DNA of 64,000 nt from Malus domestica (GCF_042453785.1 NC_091665.1:26503501-26567500); one strand, 5' to 3'. Positions 20,561 through 33,995 are shown, numbered from the stretch's first letter. A program made the numbers and translations. Notes: generated by a model from the sequence alone, not told the origin.

Positions 20561-23500
20561 CTATGTAGGAGGATTACTGATCAGGTGAACTACTTCCCTC
20601 ATCGTAGGTCTTGCAGAGCTGTCGTTGTCGACACACAGCATTGCCAGTTTGAACAAATGTATGACAGCCGCCAAGGGGTATCCGGCGAGATTTGGATCCA
20701 CCACTGCTAGAACCGATGATGAACTGGACAACGACTTGGTAGTTTTCCTCACCCAACCCACTAAGCTTATAGCGTCTTCATAGTTCATCACTGCTTTCCT
20801 CCCTGTTATTAGCTCCAGCAAAACCACACCAAAACTGTACACGTCTATTTTCTCATCCACTTTTAGTGTATAACCGTACTCTGTACGTTTGCACCATCAT
20901 ATAAAATAAAATTATTGTTAGAGGACCAAAAAACAGGTCTAGCTAGATAGATGCTTGACTAACAAGAAACTTTTTTATATTTGACGTGTTTGGTGAAGGT
21001 ACGGAGCTTTTGATAATCATTTCATTTACATTTATTTTATCTTTTATACAAATGAAATCTGATTTCAAAATCAAGTCAGAATGTAAAAACTCACAAAAAC
21101 ATATTTTAGATTTTGGTTTTCAGTTTTCATTTTTCATTTTTTTTATTTGAAAATTAAAAACCGTTATCAAACAAGTTTTAATTTTTCGATTTTAATGAAG
21201 GAAAAAACTAAAAACCCTATAAACTGAATATTAAAATAGTTATCAAACAATTCTTTAATTAATTAATCGAAGATGAAATAGATTACGGACCTGGGGCGAT
21301 GTAACCGAAGGAACCAGCAAATGAAGACATGCAATCAGCTGCTACTCCATGAAAGTACTTAGCGAGCCCAAAATCAGCAACATGAGCCTCAAAGTTTGAA
21401 TCCAACAAGATGTTATGGGACTTGATATCTCTGTGTATAATCAGGGGTGAACAGTCATGGTGTAGATAACACAATCCCTTAGCAGCCTCCACTGCAATTT
21501 TATACCTCCTCTCCCACTGCAGTTCCCCTCCATTTTCCCCATGCAATATTTTTCCCAAGCTACCATTAGGCATGTACTCGTACAACAACAAATTAGAGTC
21601 CTTATTGTTCGACATGTGTCCCAAAAGCCTCACTATGTTTCGGTGTTTGATTTGCCCCAGCGTCTTAATCTCCGCTGCAAATCCATGATCCCTTTGCCCT
21701 CTATTACTTGATGATCCTACTAGCTGTTTGATTGCTATGTCAAGGCCGCTTGGCATGGTTCCCCGGTAGACAATCCCAGCACCGCCTTTGCCTATTATGT
21801 TCTCTTGCTTTATGCACTGTAGCAAGTCCTCGACTTTGAGGTCGAGCTGCTGGAACAATGTGAGCCTCCAACCACTAGATTTTTGAATATTTCTTCCTGT
21901 ACAAACCTTTATCAGTAGGAATACTAGAAGCAGGATAAGTAGGGAACCGAGAACCGCAGGTAGTCCAGCGATGATCATAAGACCGAGCCTGGAGGAACCA
22001 AACACATTGTGGTCTTGAGATTTCTTGTTAATGAAGGAACACGGGCGTGAGACGTTGGTACAGAGATAGGGGTTCCCACGAAACGACGCGATATCCAGAA
22101 AATGATCACTGGTTGGGATTCTACCGGTGAAATTGTTATAAGAGAGATCCAAAGTTGTAAGGGTTTCCATGCCGGGTATTCCGTCAGGTATTTGGCCAGT
22201 GAGTCGGTTCCGAGACATATTCAGAAGATAAACTAGTTTCAGCTTCTCTACCCCTCTTGGGATTTCGCCGACCAAATTGTTTCGACTCAAATCAAGCGAC
22301 CCTAGAGACGAACAATTAGAAACAGAAGCTGGAATTTCGCCACCGAGCTTGTTGACGCTGATGTTGATTTTTGATAACACTATCAAGTTGAAGATTTCTT
22401 CTGGTATTTTCCCAGAAAATCGGTTCATCTCCAGCGAGAGAGTTGTTAAGTTGTTGAGGTTTCCAATTGCGGGTGGGATCCTCCCCGAAATCTGATTCCC
22501 AGAAAGCGAGAGGATTGCGAGTGTGCCCGCTGTCATTTGTGTTGGAAGTTGACCGGACAGGCAGTTATCATTCATCTCAATCATGCCCAATCTCGGCAAG
22601 TTGAGGATCCCAACAGGAATAGTCCCGCTGATTCGGTTTTTCTTCATTCGGATTTTGACAAGAGACTTGCATTGGCCGAGCTCCAACGGAATGGGCCCAA
22701 AGAAGTTGTTATCCATCAGAATCAGCGTCCTCAGCCTCCCGCCTAAGCACAAATTCCGAGGAATCAACCCGGTTAGTTTGTTTCCGGAGACATCCAAGTC
22801 CGTAAGCCTGCCGTTCTGGCCAAGACTTTCGGGTAGTTGGAATGTAAAGTTGTTCCCCCACAGATGAAGAATCTCCAGATGAGGAAGGTCACCGATGAAC
22901 TTGGGTATGGGACCGTAAAGATTGTTCCAATACAGATAGATGGACCTAATGCTCTTCAGCTCTGAGAACCGTTCGGGTATTTCTCCGGTGAGTTCGTTTT
23001 CGGCGAGATCCAAGGACACGAGGCTCGCCATGCTCGAAAGTTCCGGTGGTATAAAACCACCGAGCCGATTTACTTGTAAACACAACGAGTGCAAATTCTT
23101 CAAAAGGCTCAGACTCGTGGGAATCTTGCCAGTGAGGTTACAGCTGGCCATGTAGAGCACTTTCAGCAACGGCAGCGATCCAAACTCCGGTGGAATCCCG
23201 CCTTCGTAACTGTTATCGTTCCCTAGGTACAATTCCTTGAGGTTCTTTAACCGTGCCAAGCTTGCCGGGAGCTTCCCGGTGAGAAAATTGCCGTTGAGGC
23301 CTAAATACTCCAAGCTCCGGATATTAGAATAACTTTCGGGAATGTTTCCCGTGAAGTAGTTGCCTCCCAGATGAAGATGTTTGAGCTTTGTACAGCTGGC
23401 GGCGAGCTCCAGCGGCAGCTGTCCCGTGAAGTTGTTATTGTAGGCGTCAAGGACCTCAAGCTCCGTCATCCCGAGAGTGATTTCTCCGGGGAACGTGCCG

Positions 23501-23886
23501 CTGAAGAAGTTGTTTGAGATGTTCAAATGCGTTAACGCCGTCAGGTTGGCCATCTCCGTGGGAAGCCTCCCCGAGAGGTTGTTTTCGGCGAGGTTGAGGT
23601 TCACGAGCTTGTTTAGGAGCCCGATCTCTGCTGGAATCGAGCCTCGATGCATCACGGGCGGCATATTTGAGACGTTAAGAGCAACCACTCGTGATCGCTG
23701 GTCGCATGAAACTCCAGAAAAGGAGCAATAGTGCTGGGCGGAGGGCTCCCACCCGGTAATATTCATGGCCTTCTTGAGCTTCAGTAGCGCGTCGAGGTCG
23801 TCGGCGCACGGCGATGATGGGAACAAAAGGAATATGATGAAGGAAATGTAGGCGGATATTAGCTTCTTAAATTTTTTATTTTCCAT
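20561..23886 (-). CDS. CLAVATA1-like LRR receptor-like kinase copy C (intact)
   Basis: Plasma-membrane receptor kinase of the CLV1/BAM type. Family members bind CLE peptides and restrict meristem size, but the role here is inferred. Exon 1 is 23886-21291, the intron 21290-20881 (GT-AG) and exon 2 20880-20561: 2,916 nt, 971 residues, close to Arabidopsis CLV1 in length, with the single intron in the usual kinase position (G/AG of the APE Glu). Visible parts: signal peptide 1-28; paired-Cys cap (HYCSF...VSCDQ); about 20 LRRs to ~600; membrane segment ~632-660; P-loop [13 protein letters not shown] ~695; Lys in AIKQL ~719; HRDIKSHN ~818; DFG ~838; APEYGYT and RPTMREVV near the end. All key kinase residues are present. 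It has no frame errors and is the only full receptor in the window. Confidence 0.95.
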
Positions 23887-24092
23887 CGGTGATCACTGAT
23901 CAGTGGCCACTAGCTAGTTCTTTCTTCTTGATCGTACGTGAATTCGTGATTAGTTCATAATTTATGTTAATTACATGATTTTTTTTATATAATAGAGTAG
24001 TACTACGTTGGAAATGTGGTAAGTGGGTGGGTAGGAGTAGGACAAAAAGGATTATTTTTAGAATTTTCAGTGTTTCTGCGGTAATTTTAATT
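23887..24092 (-). promoter_or_regulatory. 5' leader and core promoter of receptor copy C
   Basis: Nearly the same as 7882-8083 upstream of copy A. TTATATAAAA-type sequence on the minus strand at about 23983-23991 lies about 97 bp before the ATG. Further upstream the two copies also match to about 25,000, so both receptors should have shared expression before the transposon hit. Confidence 0.45.
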
Positions 24093-25614
24093 TTCACACT
24101 GAAGTCAATGTGTAGTAGGTCTAATTTATTTCATGGTGAGAGAGCTTTTGCTTGCGTCTCATCCCAATTGCACGCTTTCATAATTGTAGACCCAAGTTTT
24201 TCATGATAGAATCCTTATCAAAATATTTGAGGCTGCCAATTTACATGTTAGAAGAAAGAAGAAATTGGAGCATTGATCAGTATTGGCCGATTTATGTTCG
24301 AACTTTAAGGGCTGCTAAAATAAAACATTCAAGTTTGTTTAGATAAACAGCGTACAAAGCGTGCAATCATTTGGCCAATTTAGTGGATTTTCATCCTATG
24401 TCCAATCATGTTGTATACATGTCAACGTATGCCATAGTTCATGGAGTGTTGTCGGGAGCCCATATCAAGTATTGTTGAGATTCATTGTTAAGTTTTACCG
24501 AAATGAGCCGAACATACATTATATTAAACATTGATGAACACAAAAGAGTCTCACACCAGACATTCAAAGAGTCCTTAACGGACTTTCATAAGCGTGTTTC
24601 ACATGAATCCATGCATAAAAATCCATCAAAATTGGTATGTGACTATCCTTTGTCGCAAGGATGCTTTTAGGAAGGATCGGATTGAAAACCAAGTTTCCAA
24701 TTTTCGCTCCCAAATTTCGGAATAAGGTCGGATAGGAACATAATTTTTAAATTTGGAAATTTTGTAATTGGAGTAATCTCATAAATTTTGGAACGTAATT
24801 CGGATTCATATATTTTAAAAGTTTTCGAGTGTTCTCGGCTTTTTTTATTACATGTAATTTATTTGGTGGCATACTAGTATGATTATCCATTTTGATATAT
24901 ATAAGTATGTTTAATATAAAAACAATGAACAAACTATATCTAAAACTAACACTAAAATACAAAAGTTGACAATAAAATACATAATTTGAGTACATAACTA
25001 AGAATTCAGAATATTTCGGAAGATTTTTTTTTTCATCAATATAAGTTTGGAACACTTAAGAAAAATTCAGGTTAGAAATTCGGAGTTACCGAAATTGCTA
25101 AATTCATTCTGATTTTCCGAAAATATTCGGATTCAGAAATTTTATTATCAGAAATCGCAAACCCATTACAAATTGCACCCCTACTTTGTCGGAAGAATGA
25201 GGCCTTTATGAAAGCTTGTCTTAGTCTCCTTCCCGAGTCTGCATCTTTTGCGTTCAAGTTATTATAACTGAATACAGGAGAGCTCCGCTGACATCCCCGC
25301 AAGCACATGTTTTGAATCTCAGCAGACGAACGGAGTCGAAATTTGTGGTTTGATGATGCATTTGTTTTTCATTTAGATACGTGAGAGATGCCAAGAAATC
25401 GAAGGAAAAAGAAAGAAGCTGATTTATTCACTATATTAGTATGTACAACAAATTTCAATCAAAAGCCAACAGAATTAATTCGATCCCAAGACAGATCAAA
25501 ACAAGCAAAGATTGGCTGATTGATGGCATTACGAATAAATAAATAAATAAAAGAGAAAAAAGAAACCTGATCATTCAACATCATCCACAAACTGTGATTG
25601 ATCATCAAATCTGA
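24093..25614. other. Intergenic DNA between receptor C and PP2C
   Basis: Counterpart of 8869-10165. No gene recognised. The segment 24,989-25,247 is missing from the other copy. The last ~190 bp is the 3' untranslated region of the PP2C gene. Confidence 0.6.
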
Positions 25615-27607
25615 TCATGATTTACTATCTAGTACCTCCTGCAGAAGATTCAGGCCTTCCGCCGATATACTCCTCTTGAATTTTAACTTTGGGATCTCAA
25701 GCAACGGGGGTGGATCTGGCGAGAAGCATACCACTACCACCGTCAGGTTATCGCACGTATTGCGCTTGAGTGCCTCCCGAACCAGCTCTCTTGAGCATCT
25801 CTCGGGATCATTGTGGATCATAAGTTCTTTCCTTGCCATCGTGACTGCACACTGGCTGCTCATCACATCCCACAACCCATCACAGCCTAGGATTAAGAAT
25901 TCATCTTCCTCGCTCAGAATTGTCTCCTCGAGCTCTGGCTCTGCACTCAAGGGACACAAGGAACCTTTGGAGCCTTTCATGTGCCAGTCCCCAAGAGCTC
26001 GTGCCACAGATAATTGACCGTTGAGGTAGCCATCATACACCATGCCTCCCAGTTTCTCGATTCTCACTCTTTCGGAGGCACAATTGGGTTTATGGTCTTT
26101 GGAAAGCTCAATTGCCCTACCTCTTCTTCCCAGCACAGCTCGGCAATCTCCAGCATTTGCAATTAGCATCGCCCTGAAAAGGAGAAATCATATGTAAATC
26201 ACAATGATGCCACTTGTAAAGACACAACAGGAAGAAAACTCTGGTCAAATCCTACAAGCCTTCAATACACTGTTCTTACAGAATAACTTGCCAAGTTTAC
26301 CTGGATACAACTTATATGTTATAGCCGGACATCTATTGCACAATGGAAGCGTTTAAAAAGTGACCCACTTCCTCCAACTAAAACATTTATTACCATGTTA
26401 CAAGCCTCTATATTGATTCCAGGAGTTGTACAGCCATGAAAGTATTCCTGGATAAAAGCACCATGGATGACAACAGAAAGGAGTGTGGTTGGCAAAGATG
26501 AAATTTTGATAGCTCATAACATAGAAGGATCACAATAGAATTCAAATGTTACATTAACCAAAATTGCTCATTAGCAATTGTTCAAAAATTTGTTTCCAAC
26601 AACCCAAAAAAACAAAAAAAATCCTGTATGCTACACGGAGTCCTTACGAAAACTAATATACAATCATTCATAGACAGAACTGCAAGGGCATGATTGTGTT
26701 TACACCAATACAATTTGAAATCACTTTAGCAACAAAAGATAAGAAAAGACACGGTAGAATAATAGTAGGTCTCACCTTCCAGAGATGAGGGCCGTAAGTG
26801 CAGTGGTACCAGAAGAACTGTCAAGACCACTGGTAGCAGCAAAAGCAAGGTCAGCATTTAGAAAAGCGCTCTTCATAGCCTTCTTAGTACAGAACGGGAA
26901 ATGTGGATCCTCAACTATAAACCTTAAAATGTTCTCTCTGATAAACGAAGATGCATCAGTACCACCATGGCCGTCAAAAACCTGTGATAGAAGGAAAGGT
27001 TGACACATAATGGCACATCAGGTAGTTGTAGACTCAGAAAAATCACATGAAAGTAGCATTAAAGTTTATGATCACAACTTTACATATTGTTCATTGATTA
27101 AATTACACACCCCATAGAATGCTCCAGGAGAAGTGAAGTTCGCAGTTGCACCTAGATGATCAAGAATATTGTCTACACAAATATGCTCATCCTCCATATA
27201 TGGTTTCGGTCCAATCTCCGAGCAGCTTCCAGAGCGAAAAACAGGTACAAAAGCTGAGTTACTATCTGATGGGGAATTTGAGCTAACAATCCCAATATCC
27301 AACTCCTAAGCAAGGAGAGAAAAGGCAACATCAAATTTCTTGCCCATTTAATATGAAATGAATGATAAAAACTGCAATTGTTATAGCTGATTGAAGTCAA
27401 TCTCACCACTTCAGCTGCAGGAGCCAACTGGGCAGAGCTCACGCAACACCTAATAGCTGAGAGGTGACGAGGAGGTCTGCCAATGTTCGGTTGCTTCAAG
27501 TTCTCAAAAGTACTTGATTTCTCTTCTCTTGTAACAGTAACGTTCTCCTTCCTATAACTGCCATCCAACATGGAAAGTGCCTGCGGGTAATCAGTCCCTG
27601 CAGCCAT
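25615..27607 (-). CDS. PP2C-type protein phosphatase (intact, four exons)
   Basis: Metal-dependent Ser/Thr phosphatase (PPM family), 386 residues. Exons: 27607-27407, 27305-27111, 26981-26776 and 26173-25615, all with GT/AG borders and joined frames. Motifs: YMEDE (residues 103-107), VFDGHGG (133-139), [35 protein letters not shown] (metal Asp ~299), and CDNLTVVVV; the metal-coordinating Asp residues are all in place. The [12 protein letters not shown] start is chosen because it resembles the N-terminus of Arabidopsis PP2C27/47-type proteins; an upstream in-frame Met at 27685 would add 26 residues. No transmembrane segment, so probably cytosolic or nuclear. Its neighbour is receptor copy C; no functional link is proven. 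Confidence 0.95.
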
Positions 27608-29995
27608 TTTCTCCCCAAAACATAATCCACCCCCGGATAAATAACTGGACCTCAAGTATACCCTTTCAAACACTCCTTTTCGCATAGAACAAGTTCGAAC
27701 TTCAGGAGCTTCGTACTATTCTCGAGCAAACAAATTTTCAATACCAGGAACAGACCCAGTATAATACCACGCAACAGCTTCAATTATTCGTCTTCCTTTT
27801 GCGTTGTTTCTTCAGATTATTTGTTGGGTACCTGAGCAGAAAATTACCAGAAAATTCTCAACTCACTTCTCAATAACTTGTTGAGCTAAAAGTTAAAAGA
27901 TCAAACAGCCCAGGTAATCAATTGAACCACAAGCTACAATCCTAAATTGTACTGGAAACTGTAAACTCCCTAAAAAGCAAACAACTTTGAAATTTCCAGG
28001 ACTACCCACAAATCCATATCTCAATCCAAACCACCAAATCAGCCACAACCATATCAAATTTCAGGGAATAAAACACACAAACCAATAAAAAAAATCATGA
28101 CTTTATTCTATTTTTGTTAAGCATAAAGTCCACAGCTATCATTTTTACTAAACAAATCATATAACTCAATAGATTCAGAACTACAAAAATCAAATCCAAA
28201 TACAGAAACCATCACAGACCAAGCAAAAAACTTAGGCAGAAAAAAAACCCAAATTAACAAAACTATTTACTCAAAATCCCCAATAACAATCACACACCAT
28301 AGATTGCAACTTTTCAGCCATAAAGATTCAAACTTTACACATAAAAAAGATAAAATCTGGAGAAAATAGTAGGTGGGTGATGAGATTATGAGATGAAAAA
28401 TACTTGCCGTACTGTTTTGGTTAGCTTGACAAAACCTCCAAAGATCCTGAAAGAGAAATTGGAAATTGATGGGAACAAACAAGCCCACAAAACCCTCGAA
28501 CCTTTCAACTCAAAAATTGGAAAAATGGTTTTTATTTTTTTATTTAAAAAGATTTTTTGGTTTGATATGTTTGTACGATTTGATGTTGAAAGAGTCTGAT
28601 GAATGAAGAAAACAAAGGGCAACCGGCTACGTGTGCTTTTCAACCGGTCATTGCGGGTCGCCCGGTGGATTCGTAGATACGGCCAGCTGCGAAACCGACA
28701 CGTTGCGGGGGTGGGGTTTTGATATTTCGGTTGGTAACCGGATGTTGGGAAGCGAGCGTGGTGGGAGTTCAACAATTGCGGCTGGGGTGTTTTTTCATCC
28801 GTTGGATTAGAACAGTTGGTGATTGACGGCGGGATGAGGACTGACGATTTTCACCAAACGTGGAAAAACTGGTAGTTGACGGCGCCGATCTTTTTATTCA
28901 TGTTTTCAAAGCGGTAAACTGGAAAATAGGTTTTTGCAGAAAGTGGAGATTCTAATTCCTAAATATTCCACACCAATGCCATCCAGACACATCACATTAT
29001 TTGTAATTTCATTTTTCATGGATGAGATAACTTAATTTCTCTAATTATATTTTGGATTTTTAGGATTTTTTTTAGCACATCGATATTTTTTACATTAAGG
29101 GGGAGAGAAGTTCAGCTAAACCACATAATGAGTAACTTAATTTGTTATCGAATTGTCAGCCACGAGACTATAGTACTGACTGACGACTTTTTAGGATTTT
29201 GATCATCATGTTTCCTTTCAACCACAATAAATACAAAAGTGTTGTTCACACATCCATTTTTTCTTCCCACACACTCTTATTAATTTTTTTTACAGTGATT
29301 TTCTTTAATTCATTCAATCCAACGGTCAAAAATTAAATAACATATATGAAAAGTAAAAATGAATGTATGAATAGCACTGCCCTGAGATATTAAAAAGAAA
29401 GGCCTTCCACAATTTCATTTTCACATTAATAAGCCCAAGAAATTAAAGGGCACTTTCATAACATATTGTGTGTTTGACAGGGGAGATTTAGACCACTCAC
29501 CAACACAAGAAATTCTTGGATATCTTCGTTGACACAAGATAATTCATCGACAAAAAAGTCTATATTTCTCAATCCCCACATGTTGAAAGTTTTAGGTGTG
29601 GCTAACCTATGCGATTTCAACCCGTTATGAATGAAATCTCCACATTTGAAATTATCTAAATTATATATAGGTAATTCATCCATGCCACAATAAAATGTTA
29701 CATTTTTTATTAAGGGCTGATGAGCTATATATGTCATTTACTCAAACTTGACCAATTCAATTGTGTCCATGATATAGTTATGGCTCCATACCTTTTGTCA
29801 AATTCTTTTTAGTAAGTATAACATGGGTTTTGATTCATATTTACAATTTCCATGGATTTTCTTCTATATTAGAAAAAACTTATATATTTTCAAAACTGTG
29901 CACATTTTTTTTGTAAGTATAATATGTGGAATATTTTTGCAAGGCTTTATATGATTGTAACTTTAACGTTTCATCAGCACATGCATTTGCTATGT
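27608..29995. other. PP2C 5' flank and intergenic DNA
   Basis: The first few hundred bases are probably the PP2C leader and promoter; a CTGCTCAG followed by GTACCC near 27,825-27,840 (minus strand) could belong to a leader intron, but this is unproven. The relatively GC-rich part at 28,600-28,900 may hold the transcription start. Beyond 28,950 the sequence is AT-rich with no supported gene. A 93-codon minus-strand open frame at 29456-29737 has no recognisable domain. Confidence 0.5.
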
Positions 29996-30465
29996 AGAAA
30001 GAGTAGGCTTCTCAATTGCATACACAGCAGCAGCCGATGCAGCTGGTGAGTCAATCCAGCAGAGGCACCATCCTCTCTACATTCTACTATGGCTACACCT
30101 GTTCCCAATTAGTCCTGGGAGGAATGGCGGCTCAGAAACTAGGAGGACAATCCGCCCACCTCTCATTTGTCACATGGTCTCTAACATATGCCTTCGTCCA
30201 ACTAGACCCTAATCGTGCCACGACCATGTTCCCCCTCTTTCCACTCTGTCCACACGGTGGGTAGCACCTCACGAGCGGTCTAGGACTGTTTCTGTCACAC
30301 TTCTGGGATGTATCTCAATGCGGCTACAGCAATGCTTGTGGTTCCAAGCCTTGTGAGACTGAAAAGCCCCCATTTTGTGCTTGTGGTTGAAGCAACTGTG
30401 TGGAGTATTTGGTCTTCGGTCTGGTTGAACTATACATTTGAGTTTGGACCTTAAGCAAAGGTGGA
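29996..30465 (+). pseudogene. PHT4-type anion/phosphate transporter relic
   Basis: Fragments of a major-facilitator anion transporter of the plant PHT4 (ANTR) family in three frames: ERVGFSIAYTAAADAAG, then SQSSRGTILSTFYYGY, GGMAAQKLGG, LSFVTWSL and LDPNR, then ERSRTVSVTLLG, MYLNAATAMLVVPSLVRLK and VVEATVWSIWSSVW. Frameshifts near 30,050 and 30,308, a TAG near 30,262 and a missing stretch of some 25 codons around 30,245 break it. It covers roughly 130 residues of a family normally above 400. No introns are seen inside, so it may be a retrocopy or part of one large exon. Confidence 0.8.
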
Positions 30466-31221
30466 CGTTGTGGGGAGAGTGAATCCTGTATTTAGATAGA
30501 GATATATTTATACATAACTCATTTTCTAAGGTGAAATCGAAAGAAAAAAAATAGGGAGATTGACAAGAAATGATAAGGCCACACGTGAGATTGTGAGAGT
30601 AGGGAATCAAAGCATTACCATGCACTAATTAGAATCGAGTAGTATAGGTTAAGTCAATGGTAACGGAAAATGTTGACATGATATATAGGTTAGACCACGG
30701 GAAATTAGCAAGTTGGAAACATATTAGGAGACCAGAAAGAGCAAATCGTTTAAAGTGAAAATTTATTTGAATTCATTATTTTGTTTCTTTATAAAGCCCA
30801 AAAGTAAATTTATTTCAAATAAAGTTATCCTTTGAATAAAAAGTTTTTATCGTGACGTGATCGGATAATCGGATAATCGGATAATCGGATATCTACGTTG
30901 AACATCGAATTATTTGGGTGGTGAGGTTTTGTCAAAAGACTTGATAAAAGAGAGAGACTACTTTTGAAGGCAGAGGAGACTTGGGAATGGGTGCATGGTG
31001 CGTGAGAGAGTTTGAGAGTATCTTTAATGGAGTTAGTAAATTTATCTTCTTTTTTATTTATTTATTTTTATTAACAGAAGCGATGAAGTTTTTTATTACA
31101 ATGAGTACATATTTTCCAATGATCAATTTCTTGATCAAGAGACAATTCACACAAATTACAAATAATTTTAAATCTCTATACGGGCACTGCAAGTAGCAAT
31201 GCCCTTGTAAATATAAAAGGT
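30466..31221. other. Intergenic, no gene; short ATCGGATA array
   Basis: AT-rich sequence. Near 30,860-30,892 an ATCGGATA-type unit is repeated about four times. No supported coding sequence. Confidence 0.5.
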
Positions 31222-32866
31222 TGGTCGTTACTTTTTCAATTCAGTAATTGGGTTGCTACTTTAGAGACTATTTTTTCCTCTGTTGCATGGCAAATTTAAT
31301 TTGTTACTCATTTGCTACTTCTATCAGAGATACTCTTCGAGATGACTCATGATTCCACACTATGTTCTTTCTGATGTAGCCAATAAATTGGATTATTTAA
31401 TACAATAAAGATTAAAATGAAAGAAGTGACATTTAATGATAAAAAAAGAAGAAGAAATCATTGAAAAATTGGTGACTCATAAGTTAAGGGATTGTTTACT
31501 TTTGTCATCTCCTAAAAGTGGATGTTATCGTTTTTTCAAGTTGTTCAACTTAATGTAGCTTTGATTTGGTGTGTTAGTTTTTGCTTATAGAGTATGAATT
31601 CAAGAGAATGACGAGATCTACAAGCTTCATGCAAATCAACAAGCTGGATTAGAATTCCACAAAATAATGTTTAATTAATGAAAACGAGATTTAAGTTTTC
31701 AGGACTATAATTTTCATTGTTATATTATTTGTTTGATTTTTTTTATATTTGAACTCTAAGAATTATAAGTACCACCTTTATTACAGTGCTAGGTTTGTAA
31801 TCTTTCATACTTTCAATCAATATTGTAAGTACCACCTTTAGAGTGCTAGGTTTGTAATCTTTCATACTTTCAATTAATAAATTGTAAACTTTTCTCTATT
31901 TTTTTGTATATTTTTTACTACTAGGGGATTTCGGTGCATGTATTCGGATTTTATGTTTGTTGATCTTTTTTTGTTGTATATTCTGTTGGGTCACTTTTAA
32001 ATACTAGTATGCAAAAAATGTTATAATAAGAGCTAATAGCGTTTTAGAAAGGTTAACACTACGATACATAATGCTATAAAAACAATTGAGGTATTTGTCG
32101 ATTTGCTCCTTTAAACTTATACCCCACTGTCAATTTCCTCCTTCAACTTTTAATTTTGCCAATTTTCCCTGTAAAACATTTATTTATACCACTATCGTTA
32201 AATTTTGAAGTTTTCCATCAACATGGCAAACACGTGAGCCGTTAATAGGGGATTAAAAAGGGTGATATCAACGCTCATCTCCTAATCCAGCGTTCCCAAC
32301 TTCATTCCTCCATTCACCATCCATCTCTTACCTAATTCCCCCAATATTAAGCTCCCAAATTGTTCTTAAATGAGCGAAGTTGTGGTTTCAATGTAAATTT
32401 GGTAAACGGCATTGAAGGGACAGGGAGGAACTCATCCAATCAAATTAAAAATAAGATGAACAAAATTGAAATAATTGATTAGCAGTCCGAGACATGGATG
32501 ACTTCCTTCACGAGGATGCGAGCAAAGAAAGCTTATTCCTAAGGTCATGGAAGTAAACTTAGCTATGAACATTGCAAACCCAAAACTTACTCCAGTTGCC
32601 TTGCCCATAACCTCATCGTACCCGTAAGCAAAATTGCAAACCCAAAACCACAATTATATCAGTACACTCAAAGCAACACAAGTTACTCGGAAAGGCAGAT
32701 TGAGATGGAGCAGCCAGAGACTCTTGGACGCACCAGTGCGTGCAATTCGACCCAGCTAGACCATTTCCCTTAAAATTACCTCTGATGTTTCGATATTGGC
32801 TCTAAGCTATCATTTTAGTAAGGCAAACTCAACTTTTTACGTTAAGTAATGCTACATACGAGTAAT
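31222..32866. repeat. Dispersed 1.7-kb repeat, copy 1
   Basis: It aligns in the same orientation with 60625-62320 through most of its length. Shared blocks include TTTCTGATGTAGCCAA, AATGAAAGAAGTGACATTTA, CAACGCTCATCTCCTAATCC and AGGCAGATTGAGATGGAGCA. This copy has an extra ~80 bp near 31,620-31,690 and a local duplication of about 60 bp (31,766-31,885). It lacks the SINE found in the other copy. No protein domain recognised. It is probably an old non-autonomous transposon or duplicated intergenic segment. Confidence 0.75.
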
Positions 32867-33189
32867 GTTACATTTTTTTTCCGTTGTTTATAGGATATTT
32901 TATAGCACATGATGTGACATGTAATGGACAATTAACATCCAGTTAGATAAATGCGACATTATAACATTCAATGAAATAAATGTCAACATTAAATGAGATA
33001 AAATTCTAAATTAATGTGACGGTTACAATCACTTGCCACTTCATGTGGTATAGAAACCGAACTCATGTTAGCCGCCAAGCGAGCCAATACCATTGCTCAT
33101 CACTTAAATTGCTTAGCTCTCCATGGATTTTCGTTGTCGATTTGAGGAGCCAACGGACCTCGTTTTGGAAATGTCATCTGATGATTGTT

Positions 33190-33194
33190 GTGAT
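33190..33194. repeat. Target-site duplication GTGAT, left
   Basis: GTGAT before the left LTR of the old Copia element. The partner is at 51015-51019, almost 18 kb away. Confidence 0.75.
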
Positions 33195-33445
33195 TATTAA
33201 CCAATTGACACTTATCAGTTATCTATTCGTTATAGTCACCATCACTCAATTAGTTAATACTGTTAAAGAGTTAGTTACAAAGGGTATTATTGTAATAATC
33301 CATGTATTTTGGATACTATATAACACATTGTAAAGGCTTGTAATAATTCATAGTGTGAAATACAAAGTCTTTTGAAATTCCTTCATCCCTAAGCTTCTAT
33401 CCTCCTCCTTCCATTTCTTCTTTTCTCAATTTCTCAGTATTATGA
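33195..33445 (+). repeat. Left LTR of the old Copia element
   Basis: 251 bp beginning TATTAACCAATTGACAC and ending AGTATTATGA. The termini lack the usual TG...CA. The end is fixed by the abutting primer site, and the start by the polypurine tract before the homologous right LTR. Confidence 0.85.
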
Positions 33446-33454
33446 TGGTATCAT
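33446..33454 (+). promoter_or_regulatory. Primer binding site of the old Copia element
   Basis: TGGTATCAT directly follows the left LTR. Its first eight bases match the initiator tRNA-Met primer site of plant Copia elements. Confidence 0.7.
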
Positions 33455-33995
33455 CCCTGGAAGGGCTCGTCGCCGCTTTGATCCTTGGTGACTTTTCTGC
33501 TGCTCTGTAAGATTGTTGCCGTTTTGATTTCTGGTGGTGCTTTGTTGCTGCTTTGTAACTCCGTGTGCGATTTTGAAGACTCTGGAAGATTGTTGAAGTA
33601 GTTCACGTTCTCTGATTGTTGAAATCAATTCAGGTGACATCTTTCTTTCGATTTGGAAGATATTTCGATCATGGATTATTGTGTTCTTGAGATTCTTGAA
33701 GAAATTGTATGGAGTAAGATATGAGAAATTTGTTGTTCTTTGATTGTGTAGCGTAATGTTCATAAATTGCTGGTGAAGAAATAATAGTGAAATTGGAATA
33801 TTCAAGAAAGTGTTATTCTTTCTTGGTGATTTTGGAAAGTGTCAATCTTCCTTGGCGATTTAGGAAAGTGTCAATCTTTCTTGGTAAAGAGTTTCAATCT
33901 TTTCGAGTTTTTGCAGTTTTTTCCAATTGAAAAGAGTGTTAATCTCTTCTTGTTCATTACATATTGATATTTTTGTATTTGTGATCTGATTCAAG

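Noticed and set aside
29456-29737. 93-codon minus-strand open frame
   Set aside because: No recognisable domain, no splice or promoter context, AT-rich surroundings. Kept only as a mention in the flank entry.
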